Positions 11,411 through 21,328 of a stretch of DNA of 64,000 nt are shown one piece after another (position 1 is the stretch's first letter; every line of letters starts with the position of its first letter). Made by a program: the position numbers and the translations under genes. Source of the DNA: Vreelandella salicampi (GTDB lineage: Bacteria > Pseudomonadota > Gammaproteobacteria > Pseudomonadales > Halomonadaceae); the NCBI RefSeq assembly GCF_013415105.1, contig NZ_JACCDF010000006.1, forward strand, positions 62,001 to 126,000, read 5' to 3'. The notes beneath the pieces are model-generated. The model was not told the DNA's origin. It saw nothing but the letters and a program-made list of their open reading frames with translations, and made no database searches.

Positions 11411-12408
11411 GCTGGTGGAAGCAATGGACGTGGCCGTCGCGACTGCGCAGCAAAGGCATTATCGGTATGAACCGCCGCAATATTCGTTACATTGGGCGCT
11501 ACAATGATCGCCGTTTGTATCCGCTGGTGGACGATAAGCTCAAAACGAAACTGCTTGCCCAATCACACGGTATCACCACACCTGCCCTTATCGGCACGGT
11601 AGAAACGCAGTTTGGCGTTAAGCATATTGGCAATATTCTCAAAGGCCACCAAGGGTTTGTGATCAAACCAGCGAAAGGCAGCGGAGGTAAAGGCATATTA
11701 GTCATTGAGCAGGTTAGCGACGCCAATGACTTTATTAAGCCAAGTGGCGTTCGCCTTTCGCTCACGGATGTTGAGCGCCACGTCTCGAATATCCTCTCAG
11801 GCCTTTATTCGCTTGGCGGCTCGCCCGACGTGGCCGTGATCGAAACGCTTATCAACTTTGATGAAAGCCTGATGGCCTATACCTACGAGGGCGTGCCCGA
11901 CATCCGTGTGATCATCTTTAACGGCTACCCCGTGATGGCCATGATGCGACTCTCGACGGCCGCCTCCGATGGCAAAGCCAACTTACACCAAGGGGCTGTC
12001 GGCGTGGGGCTCGACATGGCAAGCGGTTGCGCGTTGCGTGGCGTGCAGTTTGATCGCCCTTGCACCCATCACCCAGATACGGGTCACGACCTTGCAAGCT
12101 TGGTGGTGCCGCAGTGGGAAACGCTGCTGAACCTGGCCGCTAGCTGTTATGAAATGACCGGACTGGGTTACCTTGGCACCGATATGGTACTAGACCGCCA
12201 GCATGGACCGATGCTGCTGGAATTAAACGCTCGCCCCGGACTTGCTATACAAATGACCAACGGCGAAGGCTTACGGCGGCGTTTGGACCTGATTGAGCGT
12301 CAACCCAGCGGCGTGTCACCCGAAAAGCGTGTGGCTTTTGCTCAGTACCACTTCGCCCGCCGTAGCGAGCTGCTCGATAGCACTGACACGCCGCCGGCAA
12401 GCGCGTAA
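11407..12408 (+). CDS. ATP-grasp ligase, RimK/alpha-L-glutamate-ligase-like
   Basis: This is a 333-residue ATP-grasp enzyme of the alpha-L-glutamate-ligase-like family, expected to form an amide bond between an amino acid and an amine or peptide using ATP. The glycine-rich ATP loop is in FVIKPAKGSGGKGILVIE at residues 84-101. The Mg2+-binding segment is in 'LLELNARPGLAIQ' near residue 275. The ATG overlaps the preceding stop (ATGA), so translation is probably coupled. It is the last gene of the three-gene envelope operon; zur follows after 32 bases. The substrate is not known. Confidence 0.85.
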   Translation: MSWWKQWTWPSRLRSKGIIGMNRRNIRYIGRYNDRRLYPLVDDKLKTKLLAQSHGITTPALIGTVETQFGVKHIGNILKGHQGFVIKPAKGSGGKGILVIEQVSDANDFIKPSGVRLSLTDVERHVSNILSGLYSLGGSPDVAVIETLINFDESLMAYTYEGVPDIRVIIFNGYPVMAMMRLSTAASDGKANLHQGAVGVGLDMASGCALRGVQFDRPCTHHPDTGHDLASLVVPQWETLLNLAASCYEMTGLGYLGTDMVLDRQHGPMLLELNARPGLAIQMTNGEGLRRRLDLIERQPSGVSPEKRVAFAQYHFARRSELLDSTDTPPASA

Positions 12409-12440
12409 ACTGCGCAAACCTGGACGCATAGAGGGAGCTC

Positions 12441-12887
12441 ATGCCTCAAACAACCACGCTACTTCAGCAAGCCGCCTCGCAGTGCCAAGCACGCGGTGTG
12501 CGCTTCACGCCGATCCGCCGTAAAGTGCTTGCGCTGATTGCCCAAAGTGGCGGCGGCCTTAAAGCTTACGACCTGCTGGATCAGCTCACTACCGAGCATG
12601 CGGCCGCACGCCCACCCACGGTATACCGGGCGCTCGATTTTTTGATCGAACAAGGGTTGGTCCACCGCATTGAGTCGCAAAATGCTTATGTTGCCTGCGC
12701 ATGCCCGGAACATGCCCACGGCTTTCAGCTACTGATTTGTCGCGGTTGCGGTCATGTAGAAGAGATCCATCTAGATGAAATCAGTGATCAGCTCGCTGCC
12801 CGTGCCGAACGCAAGGGGTTTCGTGTTGAGCGCCAAACCATTGAACTGCAAGGACTATGTGCAACCTGTCAAACCGCGCGGGGGTAA
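12441..12887 (+). CDS. zur: Zinc uptake regulator, Fur family
   Basis: This is a 148-residue Fur-family repressor. The N-terminal winged helix includes 'RPPTVYRALDFLIEQGL' at residues 57-73. The structural zinc site is formed by two CxxC pairs, Cys100/Cys103 and Cys140/Cys143. A Zur-type segment CACPEHAHGFQ at residues 86-96 supplies Cys/His ligands for the sensing site. These features fit Zur better than Fur, which is usually shorter in the first Cys/His-rich loop. A GGGAG lies before the ATG. No znuABC genes are adjacent, and I did not find a clear Zur box in the short gap upstream. Confidence 0.88.
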   Translation: MPQTTTLLQQAASQCQARGVRFTPIRRKVLALIAQSGGGLKAYDLLDQLTTEHAAARPPTVYRALDFLIEQGLVHRIESQNAYVACACPEHAHGFQLLICRGCGHVEEIHLDEISDQLAARAERKGFRVERQTIELQGLCATCQTARG

Positions 12888-12942
12888 CGATTGTTTCACG
12901 CCGCGCGCCTTTGTCTCTATTTTTCGTTCGTGAGTTAGCTAT

Positions 12943-13389
12943 ATGTCATCGTTATTCAAACAGTTAGAGCGCGCCACCCCAGAAGATACTCTACCCCCAA
13001 CATCCGCCCTGCTGGACGCCGTAACGTACAACGACCAGGGGCTGATTCCCGCTATCGCCCAGCAGCATGACAGTGGCGAGGTATTGATGATGGCATGGAT
13101 GAACCGTGATGCGCTGGAAGAGACACTACGTACCGGTCGCGTGTGTTACTACTCGCGTTCGCGCGGCAAGCTGTGGCGTAAAGGCGAATCATCGGGACAG
13201 CAGCAACAGTTAAAATCCGCTGCATTAGATTGCGATGGCGATACGTTGCTGCTTCAAGTAGAGCAAACGGGGCCTGCTTGCCACACTGGTCGGCGCAGCT
13301 GTTTTTATGTGGCCATTACGCCAACACGTGCCCATATCACCAGTGAACCGCTCATCGACCCCGCCGAACTCTATGGCCAACGCAGCTAA
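12943..13389 (+). CDS. hisI: Phosphoribosyl-AMP cyclohydrolase
   Basis: HisI opens the adenine ring of phosphoribosyl-AMP in the third step of histidine synthesis. The 148-residue stand-alone enzyme (not fused to HisE) has the diagnostic stretches '[18 protein letters not shown]', [17 protein letters not shown] and the metal/active-site region '[21 protein letters not shown]', with the zinc-binding cysteines. No other his genes are nearby. The 3' end overlaps the likely start of yidD by 17 bases. Confidence 0.93.
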   Translation: MSSLFKQLERATPEDTLPPTSALLDAVTYNDQGLIPAIAQQHDSGEVLMMAWMNRDALEETLRTGRVCYYSRSRGKLWRKGESSGQQQQLKSAALDCDGDTLLLQVEQTGPACHTGRRSCFYVAITPTRAHITSEPLIDPAELYGQRS

Positions 13390-13714
13390 TCGCTTCTTTG
13401 TTCGCTTCAAAAAGAGGCTTCGGCGTTTTTTTATTGTGCTGCTAACCGGCATGGTAAGAGGCTATCAGCTGGTGATAAGCCCCCTACTCGGCCCGCGCTG
13501 TCGTTTCTGGCCGAGTTGCTCGTCTTACACCATTGAGGCCATTCAGGTGCACGGGCCATTAAAAGGCACCTGGATGGCGGTCAAGCGGATGGCCAAATGC
13601 CACCCGGGTAGTGACGGTGGGTTAGACCCTGTTCCCGGCGGCCCGAGTGAAAAGCTCTGCCAAGAAGACGAAGAGCTGTGTTGTTCACCAAACAAGCGCC
13701 CAACGCTCAAATAG
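13373..13714 (+). CDS. yidD: Membrane protein insertion efficiency factor YidD
   Basis: YidD is a small membrane-associated protein that helps YidC-dependent insertion. The 113-residue protein has a basic amphipathic N-terminus. It also has the family core '[20 protein letters not shown]' (about residues 30-49), followed by [12 protein letters not shown] and [14 protein letters not shown]. The ATG at 13373 lies inside the end of hisI and gives a normal-length basic N-terminus; an ATG at 13451 is an alternative. Its usual neighbours rnpA, rpmH and yidC are absent, so here it is separated from the oriC cluster, paired with hisI. Confidence 0.88.
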   Translation: MANAANRFFVRFKKRLRRFFIVLLTGMVRGYQLVISPLLGPRCRFWPSCSSYTIEAIQVHGPLKGTWMAVKRMAKCHPGSDGGLDPVPGGPSEKLCQEDEELCCSPNKRPTLK

Positions 13715-13737
13715 ACGCTTTGTCCAACTATTCACCA

Positions 13738-14145
13738 TTATGCTTCTTTCGCCACGCGATAAATGCGCTCAAGCATCGCGTGTAAGCCGTTACTGCGCGT
13801 TGGAGAAAGGTGCTTATCCAGCCCCAAATCGCCCAAAAAATGCGGCTCGGTTGCGGTAATTTCCTCAGCGGTACGCTCATTATAGATACGCAGCAGCACC
13901 GCTATTAGCCCAGAGACAATCGCCGCATCGGAGGTGGCGCTGAAGATGAGTTGGTCACCCTGCTGCTCATGGCGCACCCAGACATTGGATTGGCAACCTT
14001 GAATTTTATACTCGTCGGTTTTCCACTCATCGGGGAAATCCGGTAGTGCCTTGCCCATATCGATAATGTATTGATAACGATCCATCCAGTTATCAAACAT
14101 CTCAAACTCTTCAATTAGTTCTTGCTGCGCCTGCTCGGTGCTCAT
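13738..14145 (-). CDS. sufE: SufE family cysteine desulfuration protein
   Basis: SufE accepts persulfide sulfur from a cysteine desulfurase (SufS) and passes it to the Fe-S scaffold. The 135-residue protein has the conserved YKIQGCQSNVW with the acceptor Cys51, the same position as in E. coli SufE, and the C-terminal LSPTRSNGLHAML block. No suf genes are adjacent; nfuA, another Fe-S gene, lies 2.6 kb away beyond the recombinase pair. It converges with yidD with 23 bases between the stops. Confidence 0.92.
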   Translation of the reverse strand: MSTEQAQQELIEEFEMFDNWMDRYQYIIDMGKALPDFPDEWKTDEYKIQGCQSNVWVRHEQQGDQLIFSATSDAAIVSGLIAVLLRIYNERTAEEITATEPHFLGDLGLDKHLSPTRSNGLHAMLERIYRVAKEA

Positions 14146-14206
14146 TACACGTCCTTTTAATCAGTATTAGGTTAGGAAATAGAAAGTTGAACGTATTATA
14201 ACGCGC

Positions 14207-15391
14207 TTACACTTTATCCGGCGAAGACGCTAGCGGATAAAGCGCCGCCAAACGGTGGCGCTGCTGCTCATCGTGCCACTGATGCGCTTCTGTATGCAGA
14301 TAACGCGACGTCGTTTCCAGCCTGGCGTGGCGGGCACTCTCCGCCAAATAACGCAGGCTAACTCCGGCTTGCGCTTGGTGGGTAATGGCCGTGTGGCGCA
14401 GCCAATGCGGCGTCGCGCTTTGCAGTGCCGCGATGTAAGCAGGCGACCCCTCTTCGTCTTCTAGCGCCTTGGCGGCGTCTTTAAAGCAGGCTCGGATTAG
14501 CCGGTAAAGCTGATTGTCACCAATGGCGCGTTTACCGTCCAATGCACGTAATAGAGGTGTGGCTTCTTGATGTTCAGGCTGAGGGGGCAAGCCTAAGGTT
14601 TTGCGCCACTCGGTGAGATAGATAAAGAAGTCATCCGGCACCGGTACGTGTGCAAGCTTGTCGCCCTTCCCTACCACGTGCCACCACCACCGGCCTTCGC
14701 GGCGGTAAAAGTCGCCCATTTTCGCTGCGGCCATTTCGCTAATCCGCGGGGCCAGCAGGTAAGCAAAGGCAAAAATGATCTGTTGCCTTGCCCGCTCAAA
14801 ATGCGCACGAGGATGTGCGTTTGGCAGCGGACGATGCAGCCAGCGCCAAAACCACGCCCATAGGGGCTGCTCAAAGTAGCGCTCTACCTGCAGCGTTTGG
14901 TTATTGAGGCGACGAGATTTATCGCGCATCAGCCGAAAGGGGTTGTACTCAACCCACCCCGCTTCCACCAGCCAGCTAAACATCCCCTGCAAGATGATCA
15001 AACTCTGGCGCCGGCTTGCCGGCGATAACGGCCCGCGCATCGGCCGCCACTCAGGGTGATGGCGAGGCTTCGTCGGGCCGACCCACTGTGTTCGAGGTTG
15101 CGGGTCGGCAAGGAAGTCTTCAAAGCGTGATAGACAGTGGCGATCCACATCGTTAAGCATCCGCCCTTCTGCACATAGCCACAGCAACAACCGCTCGGCC
15201 TCGCGGCGATATGCACGCAGGGTTTGTGGGCTTTCGCTGTACTCAGCAAGCCAATGTGTAACCGCTTCTACATCACTGTCGGCATTAATGCGCACCTTAC
15301 CCACGCTGCTGGGTAACGCATGCAGCTCCCCGACTAAATTCGTGTCCGCTAGGCGGCGCGGCGCTGGCACGGTGGGTTTTGGCTCTTTCAC
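14207..15391 (-). CDS. Tyrosine recombinase, stand-alone
   Basis: This is a 394-residue phage-integrase-family enzyme with a SAM-like core-binding domain (residues 40-155) and a catalytic domain (175-370). The full active-site set is visible: Arg216 (LLAPRISEM), a lysine in GKGDK, His329-x-x-Arg332 (PHWLRHT), His355 (ARHARLE) and Tyr364 (SRYLH). The start is taken as GTG 15391 because AGGAG lies six bases before it; the longer TTG start at 15406 would cover that site. It is divergently transcribed from a KfrA-like gene with two palindromes between them. No att repeats, tRNA or other phage genes were found around it, so it may act in trans or be an integron- or Xer-like orphan. Confidence 0.88.
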   Translation of the reverse strand: MKEPKPTVPAPRRLADTNLVGELHALPSSVGKVRINADSDVEAVTHWLAEYSESPQTLRAYRREAERLLLWLCAEGRMLNDVDRHCLSRFEDFLADPQPRTQWVGPTKPRHHPEWRPMRGPLSPASRRQSLIILQGMFSWLVEAGWVEYNPFRLMRDKSRRLNNQTLQVERYFEQPLWAWFWRWLHRPLPNAHPRAHFERARQQIIFAFAYLLAPRISEMAAAKMGDFYRREGRWWWHVVGKGDKLAHVPVPDDFFIYLTEWRKTLGLPPQPEHQEATPLLRALDGKRAIGDNQLYRLIRACFKDAAKALEDEEGSPAYIAALQSATPHWLRHTAITHQAQAGVSLRYLAESARHARLETTSRYLHTEAHQWHDEQQRHRLAALYPLASSPDKV

Positions 15392-15435
15392 GGAGGCTCC
15401 TATCAACCTGAGCGTCTAATCTGCCAGTACGCGTG

Positions 15436-15473
15436 TATAAATTCAAGATAATGCGGGTAATCTTGAATTTATA
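15436..15473. promoter_or_regulatory. Operator-like inverted repeat (14-bp arms)
   Basis: The arms TATAAATTCAAGAT (15436-15449) and ATCTTGAATTTATA (15460-15473) are perfectly complementary, with a 10-base spacer. It lies 44 bases before the recombinase start in the divergent gap. KfrA proteins bind operators in their own promoter region, so this is a candidate site for the neighbouring KfrA-like protein. Confidence 0.6.
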
Positions 15474-15490
15474 TTCAATATCATAAATAA

Positions 15491-15516
15491 AATTACATAA
15501 TACGTAATATGTAATT
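15491..15516. promoter_or_regulatory. Operator-like near-perfect 26-bp palindrome
   Basis: AATTACATA (15491-15499) pairs with TATGTAATT (15508-15516), and the centre TACGTA (15501-15506) is itself a palindrome; only the pair 15500/15507 does not match. It lies in the same AT-rich divergent gap as the inverted repeat at 15436, 80 bases before the KfrA-like gene. Confidence 0.6.
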
Positions 15517-15595
15517 ATTGCGCTTTTCAGATATACGCCGCACAATAATGGCGTTTGCTTTCAGGTCGAGCTTGATTTAACCCCAGGAGCTTTGG

Positions 15596-16675
15596 ATGGC
15601 ACGTAACGGCATTCAATACAGCGATGTGCAACACGCCATTGACCAACTGATATCTCGCGGTGATACGCCCAGCGTGCAGCGCATCCGCGAGGTCTTAGGT
15701 ACCGGTAGCTTCACGACCATCAGCGAGCACTTCCGCCACTGGCGCAGTGAACGTGCGCAAAACCGCGATGTGCCGCCTCCCAAAGGCATACCCGATGCCA
15801 TCGTTACGCTGGCGTCGGATATGTGGCAGCAGGCACAGGAAGTCGCTAACGAAGGGCTCGCCCACTACCGCGAAGAGGCAGATCGCCAAGTGGTAGACGC
15901 GCAAATGCAGGCCGAGGATGCACAAACGCACGCGGCCAATGCCGAGCAGCGCGAAAGCGCGCTTGCCGAGCACCTACGCCATATGGAAACGCGAGTAGAA
16001 GCGCTGAGCGGTGAACTCGCCGAAGCGGCCACTCAGCGTTCGCGCTGGAAAGCGGAAAGTGAGCGTCATGAACAGCAACTAAAAGCCGCGAATACCCAGC
16101 TTGATGCTTTAGCTCAGCAACTTAGCGAGCAGGAACAAAAAAGCCGCAATACATTCGCGCAACAACGTGAGGCGTGGGAGGAAAAACTCACTCAGGAGCA
16201 ACAGCGTAACGAAGCCACCGAAGGCAAGCTGATGAGGCTTCTGGACAGCGTTCGCCAGGAGCGAGCGGATGAGGAGAAAGCGCTGAACAAGCGCATACAA
16301 CATCACGAAAAGCGCCTTGAAGCCCTTAGCGACAGCGTAAAAGCGGAGCAACAGGCACGCCACCAAGCCGAAGCTCGGCAAGAAGCCACCGAGCAGGCGC
16401 TTGCCCAAGAGAGACAAGCCGCCAAGCAGCATGAAGAAGAGGCTAAGCGCTTACAAAGCGAACTCGTTAACGCTCGCCAAGCCCTCGCTGAAACTAAGCG
16501 CGAACATGAGGCGCTGGCTAAACGTCAGTCAGAACAGTGGCAAAGCGAGCTCTGGCAAAGCGTTCAGGCGCTGCAGCGTCAAGTATCCACCCTACCTGAT
16601 TCATTACGCTTGCAAGCATCACGGGAAGATGAGGACAAAAACCAGGATGATAAAAACGAAAACGCCCCGCGTTAA
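15596..16675 (+). CDS. KfrA-like coiled-coil DNA-binding protein
   Basis: The protein has 359 residues. The N-terminal ~60 residues match the KfrA_N pattern: 'VQHAIDQLISRGDTPSVQRI' then LGTGSFTTISEHFRHWR, a helix-turn-helix region of plasmid-type KfrA proteins. Residues about 85-345 are a long, almost uninterrupted coiled coil rich in Glu, Gln, Ala and Arg. KfrA of plasmids is an autorepressor and filament-forming protein involved in stable maintenance. Here the gene is chromosomal and divergent from a tyrosine recombinase, which suggests the two work together or share a regulator. The stop codon lies within the hairpin at 16662-16684. Confidence 0.78.
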   Translation: MARNGIQYSDVQHAIDQLISRGDTPSVQRIREVLGTGSFTTISEHFRHWRSERAQNRDVPPPKGIPDAIVTLASDMWQQAQEVANEGLAHYREEADRQVVDAQMQAEDAQTHAANAEQRESALAEHLRHMETRVEALSGELAEAATQRSRWKAESERHEQQLKAANTQLDALAQQLSEQEQKSRNTFAQQREAWEEKLTQEQQRNEATEGKLMRLLDSVRQERADEEKALNKRIQHHEKRLEALSDSVKAEQQARHQAEARQEATEQALAQERQAAKQHEEEAKRLQSELVNARQALAETKREHEALAKRQSEQWQSELWQSVQALQRQVSTLPDSLRLQASREDEDKNQDDKNENAPR

Positions 16676-16684
16676 GCGGGGCGT
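16650..16684 (-). terminator. Terminator of nfuA, overlapping the end of the KfrA-like gene
   Basis: A nine-base stem ACGCCCCGC/GCGGGGCGT (16662-16670 with 16676-16684) with loop GTTAA is followed, on the minus strand, by TTTCGTTTTT. The T-rich side shows it serves nfuA. The stop codon of the KfrA-like gene (16673-16675) lies partly in the loop, so the hairpin is shared by both convergent genes. Confidence 0.75.
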
Positions 16685-16732
16685 GACACGAGGCTATAAA
16701 TCGTGATTGAACCATCTACATTGCGTTATGGT

Positions 16733-17353
16733 TTAACGATAATAAGCGTTGGTGGTATCAGAGTGATCAGTCACATCACGAATACCTGCAAGCTCGGGAA
16801 TGCGTTCAACCAGCGTTTTTTCCACGCCATCTTTTAGCGTTAAATCCACCGCTGCACAGCCTTGGCAACCGCCACCAAAGGCAAGTATCGCCACTTGATC
16901 TTCGGTGAGCTCGACTAACTTGATCTCCCCGCCGTGCGCAGCAAGCCCAGGATTAATTTCACTGTAGAGCACATAATTAACGCGGTCTTCCAATGGACTA
17001 TCAGCGTTTACCTTGGGCATCTTGGCGTTGGGCGCTTTGATCGTAAGCTGCCCACCCATGCGGTCGGCATTAAAATCCACCACCGCCTCGTCTAAAAACG
17101 GCAAGCTGTTTTTATCCAGAAAGACGTTAATCTTCTCAAGTTCAACTTTTTGATCCGTGGGCTCTTCTTCGCCGGGGCGGCAGTAAGCCAAGCACGTTTC
17201 TGCATATGGCGTGCCTGGCTGAGTGATGAAGATGCGCACCGCAATACCTTCGACATTTTGCTTTTCTAAAAGCTCAGAAAGGTAATCTTGGGCGCTTTCG
17301 GTAATCTCGATACCTTTTACTTCTTCTACGGTTTCTTCTGCTGTCGTGCTCAT
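16733..17353 (-). CDS. nfuA: Fe-S cluster carrier protein NfuA
   Basis: NfuA delivers 4Fe-4S clusters to client enzymes in the cytosol. The 206-residue protein has a degenerate A-type scaffold domain (residues 13-110) with two cysteines (Cys54, Cys58). It is followed by an Nfu domain whose cluster-binding motif [11 protein letters not shown] carries Cys163 and Cys166. The opening ~12 residues are acidic. The start ATG at 17353 has GGAGG about 13 bases upstream, slightly far. It is divergent from metH. Confidence 0.93.
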   Translation of the reverse strand: MSTTAEETVEEVKGIEITESAQDYLSELLEKQNVEGIAVRIFITQPGTPYAETCLAYCRPGEEEPTDQKVELEKINVFLDKNSLPFLDEAVVDFNADRMGGQLTIKAPNAKMPKVNADSPLEDRVNYVLYSEINPGLAAHGGEIKLVELTEDQVAILAFGGGCQGCAAVDLTLKDGVEKTLVERIPELAGIRDVTDHSDTTNAYYR

Positions 17354-17604
17354 GAGGGGTATTTTCCTCCCGTGGCAGTGGCAAAGGCCACTTCACATTT
17401 CATTTGTTGTTATGGTAAGCCAAAACGGGTCGATGACACAATCCCGACCGTTTTAGTAGGCTTTTGCCACGTTGAAGGCTGCCACCGCGCTCACGCTCTG
17501 CTATCATACCTGCCCTTTATAATATCTTATTAAAACACTCTCTTTGCCGCTGGCAACCGCGGCGCTGAAGACGTTTACTGTGACGCTGGAGATTTCCCCC
17601 TGCC

Positions 17605-20600
17605 ATGTCTGCTAGTGCCTTGACCGCGACGCCTACCCAACGCCTTAAAGACGCTCTTGAAAAGCGCATCATGATCCTCGACGGCGGCATGGGCACCATG
17701 CTGCAAAACGCCGAGCTGAGCGAAGAGGAATTTCGTGGCGAGCGCTTTAGTGACTGGCCGTCAGATCTCAAAGGCAATAACGACCTATTGGCGCTGACCT
17801 GCCCCGATGTCGTCACACGGATTCATCGCGACTACCTTGAAGCCGGTGCCGATATTATTGAAACCAACACATTCAATAGCACGCGCCTGTCGCAGTCGGA
17901 TTACGGCATGGAAGATTTGGTGCCGGAAATCAACCGCGAGTCAGCGCGCCTGGCCCGCGAAGTATGCGATGCGGTTGCCAGCGAGACCGGCGTTCCACGC
18001 TTTGTTGCCGGTGTGCTGGGCCCGACCTCGCGCACGGCGTCCCTCTCACCGGATGTCAACGACCCGGCTAAGCGTAATGTCACCTTTGATGAGCTTTGCG
18101 AGAACTACCGCGAAGCGGCCATTGCCCTGATCGAGGGCGGCGCTGACCTGATTCTGATCGAGACGATTTTCGATACGCTCAACGCGAAAGCCGCCATTTA
18201 TGCCCTAGAAGAGCTATTTGACGACCGCGGCGAGCGCTTGCCGGTGATGATTTCTGGCACCATCACCGATGCTTCCGGCCGCACCCTCTCCGGCCAAACC
18301 ACCGAAGCTTTCTGGAACTCGGTCCGCCACGCTCAGCCCCTTTCAGTGGGGCTTAACTGCGCCCTGGGGGCTGAGGAGTTGCGCCCTTATTTGGAAGAGC
18401 TTTCCACCAAAGCCGATAGCTTTGTCTCAGCCCACCCGAACGCTGGGCTACCCAATGAGTTCGGTGAGTATGATCAAACGCCGGAAGAAATGGCAGCCAT
18501 CGTCAGCGAATTCGCCCAAAGCGGGCTCGTCAATATTATCGGCGGCTGCTGTGGTTCCTCGCCGGAACACATCCGCGCGATTGCTGAGTCCGTCGCGGAC
18601 ATGGCGCCACGTGAAATTCCCATGCGTAACGCGGCCTGCCGCCTATCAGGGCTTGAACCGTTTAACATTGCGGCTGACTCACTGTTCGTCAACGTCGGCG
18701 AGCGCACCAACGTCACTGGCTCGGCTCGATTTAAGCGTTTGATTGTAGAGGAAGATTTCACCACTGCGTTAGAGGTTGCACTGGAGCAGGTCGAAAACGG
18801 CGCCCAGATCATCGATATCAACATGGATGAAGGCATGTTGGAATCGCAGGAAGCCATGGTGCGCTTTCTCAATCTGATTGCTGGCGAGCCCGATATCGCC
18901 CGCGTGCCGATCATGATCGACTCCTCCAAATGGGAAATTATCGAAGCCGGCTTGAAGTGTGTGCAGGGCAAGGCCATCGTCAACTCGATCTCGCTCAAAG
19001 AGGGGGAAGCGGCCTTTCGCGAACAGGCAACCAAGTGCCGCCGCTTCGGCGCTGCTATCGTCGTCATGGCGTTCGATGAAGAGGGCCAAGCCGATACCTT
19101 TGCGCGTAAAACCGAAATTTGCCAGCGCGCCTATCGACTGCTGGTTGATGAAATCGGCTTCCCGGCGGAAGATATTATTTTCGACCCTAATATCTTCGCC
19201 ATTGCCACCGGCATTGAGGAACACAACAACTACGCCGTCGATTTTATCGAGGCGACACAGTGGATTCGTGAACACCTGCCCCACGCCATGGTGTCCGGTG
19301 GCGTTTCTAACGTCTCATTCTCGTTTCGCGGCAACAACGCCGTGCGCGAGGCGATCCACTCCGTTTTCCTCTATTACGCCATCCGCGCGGGCCTCACCAT
19401 GGGAATCGTCAACGCCGGCCAGCTGGCGGTGTATGACGATTTACCCACCGAGTTGCGTGAAGCCGTTGAAGACGTGGTGCTCAACCGTCGCGATGACGCT
19501 ACCGAGCGGCTCTTAGATATCGCCGAACAGTACAAAGGCGATGGCAGCGGTGCTGCCAAAAAAGAGGACCTTGCCTGGCGCAGCTGGGAAGTCAACCAGC
19601 GCATCCAGCACGCTTTGGTCAAAGGCGTGACGGCTTACATCGAAGAGGACACTGAAGAGGCGCGTCAAGCGGCAACCCGCCCCATCGAGGTTATCGAAGG
19701 CCCCCTAATGGACGGCATGAACGTAGTGGGCGACCTGTTCGGTGACGGTAAAATGTTCCTGCCCCAGGTGGTGAAATCAGCCCGCGTGATGAAACAGGCG
19801 GTAGCGTATCTCATTCCTTACATCGAAGAGGAAAAGGCCGAGCTGTCCCAAGGTGAGAGCCAGACCAAGGGCAAGATCGTCATGGCGACCGTCAAAGGGG
19901 ATGTCCATGATATCGGCAAAAACATCGTCGGCGTGGTACTGCAGTGTAACAACTACGAAGTCATTGACCTCGGCGTGATGGTACCCACAGAAAAGATTTT
20001 GCAGGCCGCCGAAGAACACAACGCCGATATCATTGGCCTTTCGGGCCTGATCACGCCGTCGCTGGATGAAATGGTCCACGTCGCTAAGGAAATGCAGCGT
20101 CGCGGTATGAGCCTTCCGCTTTTGATCGGCGGTGCCACCACGTCAAAAGCGCACACGGCAGTAAAAATCGAGCCGCAATACGAACACCCGGTGATCTACG
20201 TTACCGATGCGTCGCGGGCGGTTGGCGTCGCGGGACGTTTGTTGACCGAAAATCTTAAGCATAGCTACGTAGCGGAGATTCGCGCCGAGTACGAAAAAGT
20301 CCGCGAACGCAACGCCAAACGCCGCCCCAAAGCGGCAGACTTAAACTACGAGCAGGCGCGCAAGCGACGCTTCCGCACCGATTGGACCGCCTATACCCCG
20401 CCGACACCCAACGTCGCCGGGCTCACGGTTTTCGATGATTACGACCTCGAAGAACTTATCGAGCGCCTCGATTGGACGCCTTTTTTTATGAGTTGGCAAC
20501 TCGCCGGTAAGTACCCCAAGATTCTGGATGACGAAAAAGTTGGCGAAGTCGCACGAAACCTGTTTGCCGATGCAAAGAAGATGCTGCGTAAACTGATCGA

Positions 20601-21324
20601 TGAAAAACGTGTTCAGGCACGCGGGGTGATCGGTTTTTGGCCAGCGAATACCGTGGATGATGATGTCATTGAAGTCTACCGCGACGACGAGCGCCGCGAA
20701 GTGGTGGAGCGGCTACACCACATTCGTCAGCAAACCACCAAAGGGCGCGATGGTCTCTGCTATAGCCTAGCTGATTTTATTGCCCCAAAAGCAAGCGAAC
20801 AGCCTGATTGGATTGGCGGTTTTGCGGTAACCACCGGCCACGGTGTGCACGAACTAAGTAAAGCCTATGAGGCTGCCGGCGACGATTACAACGCTATTAT
20901 GGTACAGGCGCTCACCGACCGCTTGGCCGAGGCCTTCGCGGAGCGCATGCACGAACGCGTGCGTAAAGAATTCTGGGGCTATGTTCCCGAAGAGACACTA
21001 AACAACGACGCCCTTATTGCTGAAAAGTACCAAGGCATTCGCCCCGCACCGGGCTACCCTGCCTGCCCCGATCACACCGAAAAAGCCACGCTCTTCCGTT
21101 TACTCAATGCCACCGATAACACCGGCCTTGAATTAACCGAGAACTTTGCCATGTGGCCGGCGGCAGCGGTATCGGGTTGGTACTTCTCCCATCCACAATC
21201 GAAGTATTTCTCGACGGGGAAAATCACCCGCGATCAAGTCGAAGTCCTTGCGGAGCGTAAAGGCATGACGCTTACCGAGCTAGAGCGCTGGCTTGCCCCT
21301 GTGCTCTCTTACGACCCGAGCTAA
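17605..21324 (+). CDS. metH: Cobalamin-dependent methionine synthase
   Basis: MetH transfers the methyl group from 5-methyltetrahydrofolate to homocysteine through B12. At 1239 residues it is full length. The homocysteine domain (1-325) has the zinc cysteines in LNCALGA and GGCCGS (about 312-313). The pterin-binding domain runs to about 640, followed by the cap domain. The B12 domain has the DVHDIGK motif (about 766-772) whose His is the cobalt ligand. The activation domain has the AdoMet-binding [12 protein letters not shown] (about 1146-1157). The 250-base gap upstream shows no B12 riboswitch core that I can recognise. A MATE gene starts four bases after the stop. Confidence 0.97.
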   Translation: MSASALTATPTQRLKDALEKRIMILDGGMGTMLQNAELSEEEFRGERFSDWPSDLKGNNDLLALTCPDVVTRIHRDYLEAGADIIETNTFNSTRLSQSDYGMEDLVPEINRESARLAREVCDAVASETGVPRFVAGVLGPTSRTASLSPDVNDPAKRNVTFDELCENYREAAIALIEGGADLILIETIFDTLNAKAAIYALEELFDDRGERLPVMISGTITDASGRTLSGQTTEAFWNSVRHAQPLSVGLNCALGAEELRPYLEELSTKADSFVSAHPNAGLPNEFGEYDQTPEEMAAIVSEFAQSGLVNIIGGCCGSSPEHIRAIAESVADMAPREIPMRNAACRLSGLEPFNIAADSLFVNVGERTNVTGSARFKRLIVEEDFTTALEVALEQVENGAQIIDINMDEGMLESQEAMVRFLNLIAGEPDIARVPIMIDSSKWEIIEAGLKCVQGKAIVNSISLKEGEAAFREQATKCRRFGAAIVVMAFDEEGQADTFARKTEICQRAYRLLVDEIGFPAEDIIFDPNIFAIATGIEEHNNYAVDFIEATQWIREHLPHAMVSGGVSNVSFSFRGNNAVREAIHSVFLYYAIRAGLTMGIVNAGQLAVYDDLPTELREAVEDVVLNRRDDATERLLDIAEQYKGDGSGAAKKEDLAWRSWEVNQRIQHALVKGVTAYIEEDTEEARQAATRPIEVIEGPLMDGMNVVGDLFGDGKMFLPQVVKSARVMKQAVAYLIPYIEEEKAELSQGESQTKGKIVMATVKGDVHDIGKNIVGVVLQCNNYEVIDLGVMVPTEKILQAAEEHNADIIGLSGLITPSLDEMVHVAKEMQRRGMSLPLLIGGATTSKAHTAVKIEPQYEHPVIYVTDASRAVGVAGRLLTENLKHSYVAEIRAEYEKVRERNAKRRPKAADLNYEQARKRRFRTDWTAYTPPTPNVAGLTVFDDYDLEELIERLDWTPFFMSWQLAGKYPKILDDEKVGEVARNLFADAKKMLRKLIDEKRVQARGVIGFWPANTVDDDVIEVYRDDERREVVERLHHIRQQTTKGRDGLCYSLADFIAPKASEQPDWIGGFAVTTGHGVHELSKAYEAAGDDYNAIMVQALTDRLAEAFAERMHERVRKEFWGYVPEETLNNDALIAEKYQGIRPAPGYPACPDHTEKATLFRLLNATDNTGLELTENFAMWPAAAVSGWYFSHPQSKYFSTGKITRDQVEVLAERKGMTLTELERWLAPVLSYDPS

Positions 21325-21328
21325 ATCC

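Noticed and set aside
14207..16675. A second integrated element around the stand-alone recombinase
   Set aside because: I looked for direct repeats and a tRNA at the flanks near 14150-14206 and 16676-16732 and found none, so no mobile element is claimed.
17354..17604. Cobalamin or SAH riboswitch before metH
   Set aside because: The 250-base gap was read for the conserved B12-box and SAH-type pseudoknot elements; none was recognisable. Absence is not proven without a covariance search.
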